This document shows, piece after piece, positions 21,391-33,900 of a stretch of DNA of 64,000 nt. Location: assembly GCA_029465975.1 (NCBI GenBank), contig CM055761.1:2300758-2364757 (forward strand), written 5' to 3'. Under the pieces are notes generated by a model, which was given only the letters and a program-made list of their open reading frames with translations, was not told where the DNA came from and did no database searches. The first letter of the stretch is position 1. Each line of letters starts with the position of its first letter. The position numbers and the translations under genes are program-made. Origin of the DNA: Dallia pectoralis. Lineage: Eukaryota > Chordata > Actinopteri > Esociformes > Umbridae.

Positions 21391-22350
21391 CTAGCCAATG
21401 GAAAAGACCATCTCATCCTCCTCTTCCTCCTCCAGTTCCAGAGCCCGTTTTGCCCTCTCCCTCTCACTGGCTTGTATGTAGTTATCCTCTATGAATCCGT
21501 CATTGTCCTCTTCGTCGTCCACGTTCATGTGTCCCTGGTGGACAGCAGTAGGATGGGTGCTCCGCCCGTACCCCCGTGTCGGTTCATGGAGTAACCAACC
21601 TCCAGACCACTCGGCTCAGACTGGCTAGCGGCGTCCCCCCTCGGTCAGCCGGGTGGCATTTTGCCAGGCCGGTGATGAGGAGGGTCAGTGAGATAGCCGC
21701 CACCAGGTACCGCCACCAGGTACCGCCTCCAGGTACCGCCACCAGTACTGCCACCAGGTACCGCCACCAGGTACTGCCACCAGGTACTGCCAGCTCTTGG
21801 AAACAGCACCTGGATTGCCTGTTGGGACAGAGGGTTATAGGCTTAAGGGCTTACGTCATTATTACGATCACACCTAAACCAACCCCGATTGCCTCATTAA
21901 CCAGACAATAACAATATATATATATTAAATCTCATGCATAACCCACATATATATGATTGATATTGAGTAAATAGATACAAATAAAGCCAATGCTTTAAAA
22001 CCTTTAACATTGGTGTTGTTTTTATATGGACTGAGTTCTCCAAGATCCTTTGTTATCAAGGTCTAATATCCCCAAGAAGAGCTTCGTTAACCTAGGTGAA
22101 CCCTGCAGAGCTCCAGCTTCAACCAAGGTCAGATGGCAGTTACAAGAATCTGCAGGAGTGGCAGACGGCAGAGATGTTTTTTCTCCAGCAGGGGGAGGTA
22201 GTTGCCTGAGAGATTTAGTGTAACCAACCGATCCAATCGAAGAAACTGTCGTAGATGTTGAGGGTTGGTAAGGTTGAGCTGGTTTTGGGAGAGGTCCAGC
22301 GTAGTTGCATTGTCCCCTATCTCTGATGGAATATAGGCAAGTTTCCTCTG
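21391..22350 (-). pseudogene. Disrupted LRR/transmembrane gene of LRRC19/C1orf210 type
   Basis: Pieces of one type I membrane protein lie in order on the minus strand but in different frames. At 22350-22132 are leucine-rich repeats (IPSEIGDNATTLDLSQNQL, RLVTLNLSGNYLPLL) that run into a TGA. The repeat continues in another frame (CHLTLVEAGALQGSPRLTKL) after what looks like a 7-base loss near 22140. At about 21655-21712 is a membrane segment (LVAAISLTLLITGLAKC) preceded by a 13-bp tandem expansion. At 21391-21540 is a cytoplasmic tail with DDEEDNDGFIEDNYIQASER, ending EMVFSIG and TAG. The DDGFIEDNYIQ motif and the segment ending AKC are hallmarks of human C1orf210 (TEMP), which shares the LRR19-TM family with LRRC19. 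At least two frame changes between membrane segment and tail, plus the LRR break, suggest a pseudogene. Assembly errors are the main alternative. No signal-peptide exon was found. Confidence 0.7.
21704..21792. repeat. 13-bp minisatellite inside the membrane-segment exon
   Basis: About seven copies of ACCGCCACCAGGT, with ACTGCC and CTCC variants and one shortened unit, overlap the codons for the W-R-Y-L-V-A region just before the membrane segment of the LRR gene. A 13-bp unit shifts frame with each added copy, so the expansion itself can break the gene. Confidence 0.9.
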
Positions 22351-22379
22351 TCAACTTTCTCAAATTTTAACCTGGACGT

Positions 22380-23370
22380 TATTCTGCACCTTATTTTACA
22401 CCCCACCTTGAATAAGCCAATACAACTAGTGTGTCGTTGCCACTTATGGTTTGGGACTTGTGGGATGATGACACCAACAGAACAGCCTCAATATGGAGTC
22501 ACACAACTAGTTTTACCAGAAACGGTTCCACTCACAAATCCACTCCACCAGTTTACGTGTAACCGGACCCAGATTGACTGGTACTGGTTTATCTAAGTGA
22601 ATGAGCAGTCATCGGTCACTAAACCTGGTGTTGTGTTTATTTCTCTTATGATACCACCTGTGGTTTTCTTTATTGTGTGCGTTTGCTTCTCACCACCAGA
22701 GGGAGAACATGTATAACACGACATACTGAGATTGACACGGTGGTCTTTTGATGCCACACGGTTGGCATCTTATAACTGGGCATGGACAGTAGTGCCACAC
22801 ATGTCCATAAAGATATTCTAAAGTATTTTCGTTTTTTACTCAGTCTGTCATATAACCTAACACAGAGAAGGCAGACTGACTGACTGACTGACTGACTGAC
22901 TGACTGACAGACAGGCTGGCTGGCAGGCAGGCAGGCAGGCAGGCAGGTCTACTTTCAGTACGGTGAAGGAAAGTTGCAGATTTCCCTCCGCATCTTTCAT
23001 CACCATGCAGGTGCATATGTACCTGGGCTCCAGGCTGTCGTGTGTGTAGCCTCTATCCAGTCCTCATATGCGCATTCATGTGAACTATGATCTATAAAGG
23101 ACCACCCGATGTGGAGAAACGAAGCAGACGCAATCGTGTAGATAACAGGCGACTCCGCGACAGTTTCAAATTTTTTTTGTGCATGAAACCACCCAGGTTG
23201 GCATATTTGCATAACTGTAACCGGACATTGTGAATTATTTAACGCAGTACCTCTGGTGCGTCATGGAGAGGACCTGTCTATAATCAATGACATTAGGTCT
23301 GACAGACCTGCAGGGGCTCGGAGAAACACGACAGCACGTCAGCATCTGACTTGACTGATGAAGAGACATT
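22380..23370. other. Spacer between the LRR pseudogene and lurap1
   Basis: No gene is recognised here. The stretch from about 22871 to 22947 is a compound microsatellite, (GACT)n followed by GGCT/GGCA repeats. The lurap1 promoter and 5' UTR should lie in the last few hundred bases before 23371, but no defined element is seen. Confidence 0.5.
22871..22947. repeat. Compound tetranucleotide microsatellite (GACT)n(GGCA)n
   Basis: A run of GACT units passes through GACA and GGCT steps into a run of GGCA units. It lies about 420 bases upstream of the lurap1 start codon. Confidence 0.9.
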
Positions 23371-26300
23371 ATGGACGAATGTGCAAATGTCAACGAGCCG
23401 TTTCCAGATTTGACAGATTTGGAAGCGAAAATCGGACAGAAAACACCGGAGGGTTTGCTGAACTGGATGCGGGGGGAGGCGTCTGCGCACCGGGGAGACG
23501 CAAAGCAGAAATCACCGCTGGAGACCAAAGACCGAGAGATAACTGGGAGGAATAAGAGTCTGGATGAGAAGATACGAAAATTAAAAGCTGATATGGTGAG
23601 ATGTATTATTGTGTCTGTGACACTGCCATACGTTATTTACATTGCGTTTTATATTGTTCTTAGTGATTATAATGGGCAGCAATAGTTAATTTCATTTGGT
23701 AGGTTTTGTCTGTGTGTTGATATGCCCATGTGCCTCCCACAGCTGTACTATATGAACAAAAGTAATCAGACTTGCCTCCAGTAACAAACTGATGACATTT
23801 GTACATTATGTTTCTTCAAATATCACCACACTGTTTACATCTCATGCATAACATCAACTTAAAGATGCTGTCAATGATAAAATATATTTAAATTCTTCCA
23901 CCTATATAGATCTGGATGTGTACTATGTTATTGATATTTGCATAATGTGTAAGTACAATCCTCAATCCATACACCTCAATTTGACATAGTACACAATTAT
24001 TGGCTCAACAGTTCTACTTTTTCAGCTAGTGGCCAAAATCCTGAAATTAATGTTTTTATTTTATTGTGCCCTTTAGATCCGAATTTGTCTTTATTGAATA
24101 TATGTTTATGATTATAAACGAGTGGAAACTGGGATGTGTAATATTGTTTTATAGACGTAAGCTTCCTCAATAAATGTATTATGTACAGACAAGCGATGAA
24201 TGGTAGGAAAAACCGACATAAAGTGTCTCAGTAAGATGTTGGTCTTCCATGGGCCACCAGAACAGACTTTTACTGTAATTTTCACCCGTCACAGAGAGTC
24301 AAATAGGGTTAAACAAATTTGGTTCATTCAGTCAGTTCTCTCAGTTGCCATAATATGCTCAGGTTGGTGCTGGACATCTCTATGGTCATTTGAAGTCAGC
24401 AGATGTTGTGACTTGAGGCAGTTTTCAGAATTGTAACCTGTTGTTTGTCGTTTTTAGATGTTTTTGCTTAAATGTAGTTGTAGTTATTTCGTGAACATCA
24501 CTACACTGAATGTGGTTTTGCTTTCACCCTGGCCTGCTTTAGCTATGCTTGTTATGCAATTTCCTCTCCATATATTCTCAGTTCAGACACACAATTGTCT
24601 CCAGTCTGTTTTGCACAGTCGTCTTAGGGCACGATTCTGCCCTTCTGTCTCCAGTCAAAACATAATCTTGTTCCCAGACACCTCTGCCCTCAAAATGTGA
24701 GAGATCTGGTGGAACAATACATTAAAACAATACATCTTCACCAGCGCACATTTTGAATCATGTAAGCACGGGATAAAAATAAAACAGTGAATTGCCACTG
24801 TTTCTGCTGAAGTATGTGGATATCCGGGCTGAGTTTGGAAAATGGTTACGAGTCTGGCTATGATGTGATGTTAACGAACTATATATCCATACAGAAGATA
24901 ACAAATGCATCTGTATATAATCTGCAACCAGGAACCTGGCAAGATGATGTTTATTTTGGTTCATCTGGGGTCCTCGTGGTCAACCCTGTCAGACCGAAAT
25001 GACCAAAGAGTGGGAGAGCGACCCACAGCTGTCCACAACTACAGTATAGTAAGCCAAAAACGCTGCCCATATGGGCGAAACTGTTAATCTTACGGAGATA
25101 GTAGTGAGAAAATTCCATCTAATTTGCTAAATAGTCTGAGTCTATATACCACCCATCTCCCACACCACCTTTTCATTTGGGACTTGTGGGACTTGATGTT
25201 CTGTTCTCTTGTATTCCCATGAGATAGGCAAGTGACTGGTTATGTAATGTTCGGTTCTCCTGTAGTCCTTTGGTACTAATAGGGTACCACAGGGTACCAC
25301 TGGACACTCAATGAACACTGAGCCATTCCATGATTTAGGTGTGTGGCTTGATGGAGTGAAACAGGGAGGGTTTAGGGGTTAGGGCCGTACATATTTGTTT
25401 GGCCAGCATCGCTCTCCATCCGTGACCCGTTTTGCAGTTATCCCCATTCATCAGCCCTTCGAGTCAGAGGGCGCAGACGGGGGTACGCCTGTTAATTTGC
25501 ACTCGTTCCCCAGTGAGCTGTTTCAGACCAGAGCCCCCGTTTGAAAGTAGTGTGCTACACAGGGAATCAGATGCAATTTGGGATGCGGCCAGTGATTAAG
25601 AGTAAGTCTGCCTGGTAGAGCAGCGAGCCGGCCAGCCTGTAATAGGCTGAACCGGGTCTGTGTTAGGGGATTTCATCTCTCTGAGTGGTACTGCGGTAAA
25701 ACTGAGGGGTACTGAACATTGCCCCCTCATCAGAATCCTACTGGCACAGAATCCTACTGGCACACATCCACACACATCCATACCGTACTCAGCGTAAAGA
25801 TGGATGGACAATTAACGAGGTACTCAAGGAATTACCGTTTGAATAGAGTTGTGAGACTCGCCAAGAGGCAGGTTGATTAAATTAGCCTGTTTTAGTGCAA
25901 CTGTGTTGGTAGGTTTTGTTTTTTAAAACTCTAAAGATACAAATCCTCTTTCCTAGTCATTGTGATCTAACTACAATGGACACTTCTGTTCTGTAGCGGA
26001 TGGTTAAGCGTTACTGATTCACAGATGAATGCCCAACATACTTTTTTTATTAATTACTTTCACCTCTGGCGTCAGCAGTCAATGAGTCTTGACTTCATAT
26101 ATGCTGCAATTTTTATTTTTGCCAAGAGCACCAGAGAGTCTATTAAGAGTTTCCTCACGATGGAGCATTTTTAGTAGACCGATTACCCGTGATGGATTAA
26201 ACAAATCAAATAGTCGGATTCCATACGTGTGTGTTCCACGCCTGCAGACATGAGGGACCGAAGCATCTGTCCGTTCTGCTTGGAGGTCATAGGGAGGCGT

Positions 26301-29300
26301 GACTAGAGGGTGACTCAAACACAGAGGCAGTACCTTCATAATATTGACATTCCTGTGTGGAAATTTTCCATTCTGTCCCAGTGAATTAGGCACAACAACA
26401 ATTCATGTTATTTATTGGTAAGACTTGAATGTGCTTGAGTTGATCATATTGTTTCCGATTAGCAGAGAGACAGTTTGATCCATGTACAAATGGCTTTAAC
26501 ACTAGGGCAGTCCAAGTCAGTCATTAGGTCGGTCATTAGGTCAGTGATCGAACAAGTCATTAAGTTTGAATTCTGTCCATCCAGACGAGTCCCCAGGTGA
26601 TGCAAAATGTATCACACAATGCTTTTCAGATCTATACAACTATATATCTACGCAGATTAATCTTGCTCTGTTTATCACACAACTACGGGCGGACTTCTAT
26701 ATTCAAACTTGAGTACTTGTAGATTACAAATGTAGATTTGTAGAGATACAGTCCTGTCAGCCATCGGTATCTATTTTTAGGTACTTATAAAGGACCCGTT
26801 TCTATCAATGTGATTTCTGCAGTCTTGTTGTATTGCAGTGAATGACTCACTTCCCAGCATTCCCTGTTAGGGGCTGCTGCACTGCTGCACAGATGGAAGT
26901 CACAGATGGCAGTCACAGATGGCAGTCACAGGAGAGACTGTGCAGGCACAGAACGAGACATAGGAAGGCTGCCTCTTTCTCTCCCTTTTATTCCAGGTTT
27001 CGATTTGTCATCAGACCATACGATTTATCTTGGGTTAGAAATGACGAGATGGAGAGATGTAAAACGAGGGTGACATCGTGCGAACAAATGAGACCGGACG
27101 GTCGGCAGTTGACAGTTCTATTTAATCTCCGGCCACCGTTCTTCACCGACACCAGAGTGAGAGAATGAGAGTGAGAAAAGTCAGAGAATGGAGTGTTAAG
27201 GCATGACCTGTGTGAGAGTGTTTTATTTTCTGAGAAGGGGGGAGCAGTGATGAAGAGGAGCAAGGGGAAGCGATCATTGAAACAGATGAAACAGTAGGAG
27301 GGCTGGGACGAGAGGTCACCCTTCTGGCGTGTCTTCAAATTGCTCCTACAAATGACATACGAAAGGAAAGCAGAGGGAGAGAGTTTCCAGAGGACACGAA
27401 ACCTGGGAGGGCATCGGAGATAGAGGAGGGAGAAACAGCCGAATGTGTCTGTGTGCGTGGGAGTGAAGGATTGTTGTGTTATGTAGGACAATAACATGAC
27501 AGAACGTCTCGCCACAGAGCCTGTTAGCTGTGTGACATGTCAGACTGTTCTCAGCACAGGACACACAGCCTGAGCCCACGTGGAGGGGACGTGCGGACAT
27601 GTATTTTCTTTGCAGGGTTTAATCTGTGTTGACCACTCCCATTCACATGTGGACACGGTGCTGCTCTGTGAGAGCCCAGAGACATAGACGCCCAGAGCAC
27701 TGACAGGGTTAATATACAGCCATCTTTTAACCTCGTCAGCAGCGTGGCACAGCATGGCATCGTGTGCTTGCCACCTCAGCGCTGAGCCATGGGAATAATA
27801 CATACTTTTACGCTCATTAGTCTCTCAGCTCCCAGAGAGTTTGTCGGCTGTAACCCCAAATCATGATTTTTGCAGCGTTTTTCAGCCAGCGTTAATGCAG
27901 ATCTTCAGGAAAATGGCCAGAGCGATAGATAGAGATTGGGGTCTCTGGGTGTTTTTTGTTTTTTTTCCAGCCCAGCTGCAGCTTCAGGTTTTTCCTTTAA
28001 GCATAATCACAAAATGCAATTTCATCTGCTTGCTGAATTAGTTCTAAGCCATCGAAACCAGCCTCATTGACTGAGCCATTGTTAACTAACCTTCCACAGA
28101 AACTCATAGCCGGTGCATGGAAAGTGTACACGAAGACAGTAAGGTCAGAGGTCAGGTTTACACAATATAACAGCACTTTATCCGCAGCCCTGGAACTCTG
28201 CGCTTTAAGCTATGAGACTTAGGTGGGTATTGTTTTGCTTGGAGCCCCGGGTAATCAGTCTGCAGTTAGTTGTGCTATCCCTGGAGCCGCTCCAGAACGG
28301 ACAGATTACTTTAAAGGGATGCTGAAGAGACAGGAATAATTTGAGAGAGAGAGAGAGAGAGGGAGAGAAAGATGGATTGATATTCTCGGGTCGGTCCATG
28401 AATCTCAATACCATACATTACATCTCAGCCATACGTCTTGACTGGGTCGGATCTCTTCTAATGTACTTCCGTCTGCACAGCACACTTTTTTTCACTTCAG
28501 TTGGCTTTTTCTTTACATCCTTCATATCCTCTTAAAAAATCTGTGTTGCCTTTTCATTTTGGATTTATCGCAACGTGTCTTTCCATATGCCGACTTGCAG
28601 TCGTCAATATACACCACTTTTAGAATGTGCTGCTGTACGCAGCTTGTTTTACCGTAATGTTCGTGAATTAAACTTAACCTAAATCACAGGAAAACGAAAT
28701 ATCTCTCGCGTTAGCCTGAAAGAGATTTTAATATATATGAACTCCGACAACATGGAGGCTTTTACAGGTTAGGAGGACATGTAGTGTTTAGTACCATTGG
28801 TGTTCGTCTCTCTGCCTCCTCTCCTCCACTCTGCTTCAGTCTAAAGTCTCATCGTTCCCCCACAGGCCCATCTGCGCTCCGTAGACGTGAAGATCCTACA
28901 GCAGCTGCTGGCCGTGCACGAGGGAATCGATGCCTGCAAGTGGCTCCTGGAGGAGCGCGGGCCCCTGACCAGCCGCTGCAGCAGCCTGACCAGCAGCCAG
29001 TATAGCCTCTGGGAGGGCCCTGGGGGTGACGCCTCCAGGAGGAGCAGCTGGGGCAGCTTGCACGACCCCCTAAACGACAAGCTGGATAACATCTCCGTCG
29101 GCAGCTACCTGGACACTCTGGCCGACGACATGGATGAGTACTGCCCTTCCAGTTCTGAGTCGGTGTTGTGTTCCGCCCCGTTGGGCAGTGAGACGCCCAA
29201 CAGAACCAGGGGAGGGTCCGGGACTGGGTCTGGGTCCGGGATAGGTGGTGGGACCGGGGCTGGAAGAGTTACAGCAGCTGGAGATGAGCCAGGCACAGGA

Positions 29301-29669
29301 GGCGAGGTGGTGCTCGGCCAATGCTCTTCCCATGTCAAGCCAGAGGTCCCCAAGGAGGAGTTTCTCGTTTGCATTAAGGCCACCGAGGCGGCGAAAGCAA
29401 CTACCATCACCAAGGACTTCAGACGAATGCAGCTGCCCAGTAAGAGCAACGGAGTCCTGGGGAAGGCGGTCAGGCAAACAGGGGGACCCGCCGACACAGC
29501 CCGGGCCTGTCTAGCTGAGAAGCTGGGGAAAAGCCAGAGCCTCAAACTTAAACCGCACGCGAATGGCAAGATCGACCTGGACGGCTGCAAGCTGAACGGC
29601 AAGATGCATCTAGAGTACGACGCCCACTGGCGGTGGGTGCAGTCGCAGGACGACGTCACGTTTTTGTGA
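23371..29669 (+). CDS. lurap1: Leucine-rich adaptor protein 1 (LRAP35a)
   Basis: Two coding exons, 23371-23595 and 28866-29669, flank a 5,270-base phase-0 intron and give 342 residues. Human LURAP1 has 239. Exon 1 holds the family start (PDLTDLEAKIGQKTPEGLL) and ends with a charged helix, DEKIRKLKADM. Exon 2 begins AHLRSVDVKILQQLL, then WLLEERGPLTSRCSSLTSSQ, then RRSSWGSLHD and LDNISVGSYLDTLADDM. The C-terminus HWRWVQSQDDVTFL matches LURAP1 and not its paralogue LURAP1L, though the SVGSYLDTLADD block is shared by both. Human LURAP1 is a cytoplasmic adaptor that links MRCK kinase to MYO18A and can activate NF-kB signalling. The extra length is mainly a Gly/Ser/Thr-rich insert near residues 185-225. 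The last three residues, TFL, fit a class I PDZ ligand, which is an inference. A short 3' UTR ends at AATAAA 29835-29840. Confidence 0.95.
23596..28865 (+). other. lurap1 intron 1
   Basis: This 5.27-kb intron contains no coding segment that I can support. Longer open frames around 26842-27515 lie in both strands over the same DNA and show no family. A GA microsatellite lies at 28341-28361. I recognise no transposon in it. Confidence 0.7.
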
Positions 29670-29834
29670 AATGGACGTATTACGCCACTTGAAACGCTTC
29701 CGGCCTCACCCTTGTGATGAGCACACAGGTCAAAGGTTAAGGAAGATATGGCATGGGACTGGTGTTGCATTTGATTCTATGTGTTATACGAGCTTGTATC
29801 TGGGTGCTGTTGGGTAAGTCTTCAGGTGTGGACG

Positions 29835-29840
29835 AATAAA
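29835..29840 (+). terminator. lurap1: Poly(A) signal of lurap1
   Basis: An AATAAA lies 166 bases past the lurap1 stop codon. A short ACTGTGT-type repeat follows it. Confidence 0.65.
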
Positions 29841-30862
29841 CAAACATAAGTGTACTGTGTACTGTGTACTGTGTACTTCAGTATAAAAGTCAATGCACAA
29901 TATGAACAGCAATATCAGTATTTCCCCATATAAAGTGCTGTTGATATTATTCTGAATCCATTTTATTTTTTCACACATTTATCAAGTATAATTTAACCTT
30001 CCTCTATTCATTGGAACACACAGTACCAGGAAACAATGTCTCCCCAAATTAAATTGACAGCGACTATTTGTTGCAATCAGTCACATCTATAGAAGCTAGC
30101 GCATGATGAAAATGTCTCCTTACTGATAAATACCATAAAACGCATTATATTCTAAATGTTGCAACCATAACGCATGGTTAAAGTTATATATTTGCAGTGA
30201 CAATTACAAAATCAATAGGGAAAGAGCAAACAGGAATAAAAAAAAACTATTCCCTGGGCTGAAGTGTGTTTGGTCTGGCTCTGAACTAAATGAATAATCA
30301 CAGCATATATCCTGCATGTGCTTTTCCCTGTGGCAATGTTCTGCAATATACACCTAAATCAATTCATAATAGTGTAAGAGTGCTAACCATCAAATTATCC
30401 AAAGAGCATGTAGTCTGTAAATGCCCTCATGATATTGTGGATGTTCTGGTCCCAAACTGGCACAAATCGCTCCTGTAAGTCACTGCAGGTAGAGTTTCTA
30501 CTAAATCTGTTACATGTTAAGGTATTACCTACAGGAGCTAATCAGTCATTGCAATACATGTATAGTCGAGAAAACGTCAATACAATTGATCTTTGCATCA
30601 AGTGATTATGTGGGTGGTTGTGATTGAAAATGTATACGAGTATTTTGTTATTTGCTGTATATTTAAGGTAATTAGCGGTTTCTGTGATTGGTACAACCTA
30701 AACTAGTATGCCTGTATGTTGAAAGGCTCGTCGTCAGAAAAGAGAAAAGCAATATTCCAAGTGAGCTTTCATATTGGGTTTATACACAACTCTCCCACAC
30801 ATTCATCACAAGTGGGGGCTTTTAACGTCTCTCCGCCCGGCTGAGACACACGTTGCCGGGGC

Positions 30863-30864
<2 letters not shown>

Positions 30865-30899
<35 letters not shown>
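30865..30899. repeat. (AG)n microsatellite
   Basis: About 17 AG units followed by GCGAGCGCGAG. Simple sequence. Confidence 0.95.
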
Positions 30900-30903
<4 letters not shown>

Positions 30904-33900
30904 AGCGCGAGTGCGAGTATTCAACTGTACGGCTCCCCGTTATGTTATTCATCTTTTTTTCCTTTCAATCACATTTGAATGTAACTTCATGTTTTTGATT
31001 CTGTATAATTCCACAACAACAGCATCTATTATTTATATAGTTCTTGGACAGGGATCAATAATCGTTATTACTGGAAGAGTAGTAGTGTTTATATTTGATT
31101 GAATCGACTGATCGATTCTTCACGAATCAGTATGATTCAGTACCACGATCAACGAGCAACAAACAGGAGAACGACAGTTGCATTAGAATAATAATAAGTG
31201 AGATAATTTATTTGTATTACAACAAAGAAATAATGTTTCAATGTCTCCAGTTCTGTATCACTCAGCAATCCTATCAGAGCTGTGGTTTAATGAGTTTCAG
31301 GTTAGCTTTTACTTACCAAACTCTGCTACATTCCAGCTCTCAATGGTACTTTCAACCACAAAATCATGGCTTGTCAAAAACGTTTTTGTTTGTGTGTTTT
31401 TTTCTGAAATAACCCCGCCCAAAGTGTGAACACGGAATGTTTGTGTAGGAGACCATATTCGAACACGTCAGAAATACCTACTGTAACTTAAGGTATATAT
31501 TTTGTGACGTTTTTGTGAGAAGACAAGTGAACTGTAAGGATCTACCTATAGACCTGTAACACAAAAATAAGAAAATATTTAAGGGATAAAGTGTGGAAAT
31601 AAATGATCTCAAGAACTACGGTATGAGTGGAGAACTAAAATAATCAGAAATCTATGACCTCGATCCCTTACAGTTTGTATTTGTATTTCCAAATGTCCAA
31701 ACACCCCGTCTAATCTGATCAGCAGACCTAACAAGACATGACTACACAAAGTCACAGATATCCCCAGAGTAACCATGGATATGATCACGTTTTTCCATAC
31801 CTAGAGAAAGCCCACTTCGGGTCTAGTTCGTTAGGTAATTACCAAACCATTGGTCTCAGTGGAAGCTTTTAACAGTTGCATCAGGCTGTATGTTTCTCAC
31901 ATTCAGGATTAGAAAGCCAGCCACACTCTATATAGGCAGCTGAGACGTAGCAAAGAGGCTTTCGGTTGCTTCTGGCTGGTCTAATAGTGGCTAATGCTGG
32001 GTCCCGTGTTTGAGTGGCTCCAGGAGAGTTAGCTAATTGTGTTTCCTAGGATTTGAGTGCCGGAATGAGAGGAAGTGAGTGTTGTGGCTGCAGGGAGTTA
32101 AAAGGAGCTTCCGCATTCAATACTTCCTGCTGTTTTGTTCCTAGGATACATTATCTCTGTAATGACTTGGGTTTCTAGGCACCTGATACAGATTGCTTTG
32201 AAAGAGCTGCTTTTCCCATCTCTCTTTTTTTCTCATTTAGGCTACCCTCTCTCTCTCCTGCATCGTCTTTCTCTCGCTAAACTGCCATGTGTGGTTTATT
32301 ATTTTTATATAAATGTTTGGAATGTGATTTTCACTGAAATGGGGAAAAAGTATATCGGGAGATAAGCCAACGAGACTGAATAAAATGCAATGGATCTTGC
32401 AAATTTTACTTGTGGGTGTTGAAAATGTATTGCTCTATTTTGGTTTTATCTGTGATGCGATGTTCAGCACGAAAGAAGCAGCCTATTTTGTTATTATATA
32501 ACCTTGTTTATACGGTAGATGTTGACCACATGCAAATCTAAATTAAAGATATTTTAAATACTACACTGACATATTTGTTGTAATATACTGTAACCCTGAC
32601 AAAATATTTAGCCAGGATGAAAATCACAGAATGTTTTCTCTGCAAACAACTAAAGCTCAGCAGTTTAACCTCCCTGTTCCCTTAAGGGTTATCTTTGGCC
32701 ATATATCAACTATTCCTCTACATACAAAACAAACAACTAGGAGAGAGGAGATCCTCTCCAGCTTGTCTTCATTAGCAGTGTGTATCTTGCCACAGAATAA
32801 ATGTGTAGCTGTTTCTTTATACACAAAAATGGGGTTACATAGAGTACCTCTGTTGTTTCTGTTCGGTTACAGGGAGAACCCTATATATTTCTACCAACAT
32901 GTATTTTGGGTTTATTGTACTCTTTAAAAGAGACTACTACATTACTTGATCTTCCCTGGTTTTCAAGAACCTTTTCACTCTATCCCCAGACACAGTGGAA
33001 GTGAATCCTTACTTGTAGTACAGTGATTTGTAATGTTTTTGCTAGTCTATTTTGCTTTACATTGTCTGCAAATAGATGCAGCCAATTATTGTGATAATTT
33101 AGGTTGTTGACATCTTAAGGCTGTGACACCCTGGCGTTATGGACTAACTAAAAAACACTTTAAAGTCTACACATTGGCTAACTGACAGTTTCAAAATGTA
33201 CTCATTATCTAAGCACAAGGCCTAGCACAGAATAAAATAATGCCCAATCGGTCCACTCACCAAATAAAAAGAAGTTTCCCTTTTGTGTCTTTGTGCAGTC
33301 TTGTCAGTAATTGACTAGCCATTCCTGACGCTGGCTAATATTCGTTTATCGGGGCTCATTGATTTGTTTTATCTTAAAACCAGGCAGTTGATCGTGGCAA
33401 TGTGTTCTAAACCCGACGCCCAACCTGAACACATGGTTTGTTTTGACGTGGTATGTCCGGAAGGGTGTGCCATGGGTGTAAAACCACCAGACGCCAACCA
33501 CACTAGTGGGCATTACCCACAATGCACCAGTGTTAGAGACCTGTAAACGAGCAAACGCACAGTAGGGAGGGCAGAAACACGGCTAGACGGCATCAGGACA
33601 GGATGGCACTGAACAGCAGGTCGGAGCTGGTAAACTGCAACGTCATGTCCGTTTGAATATCATCCTGGGGTGCTTTTGCAATAAGAAAAATGTGGTTGTT
33701 TTTCAGAGTGCAATAAAATGGGTAAATATTACGCGGCCGATGTTTTTCTCAGTACTTTGCATTCACTAAAGTGAATGTGGCTCAGGTGGTTGACAAGTTT
33801 GACTGTACATCGCGTTCATCGGGCAAAATGTAATGACGCAGCATGGTTTGATTTGAAAACAAATTGCATTCCAAAAGATTGCATTTATTGTCAATAAGTT

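Noticed and set aside
26842..27515. Open frames of 108 (plus) and 175 (minus) codons in the lurap1 intron
   Set aside because: They overlap each other on opposite strands, have no recognised family and lie within a supported intron.
29070..29770. Long minus-strand open frames of 135 and 221 codons
   Set aside because: They are antisense shadows of lurap1 exon 2, a GC-rich coding exon.
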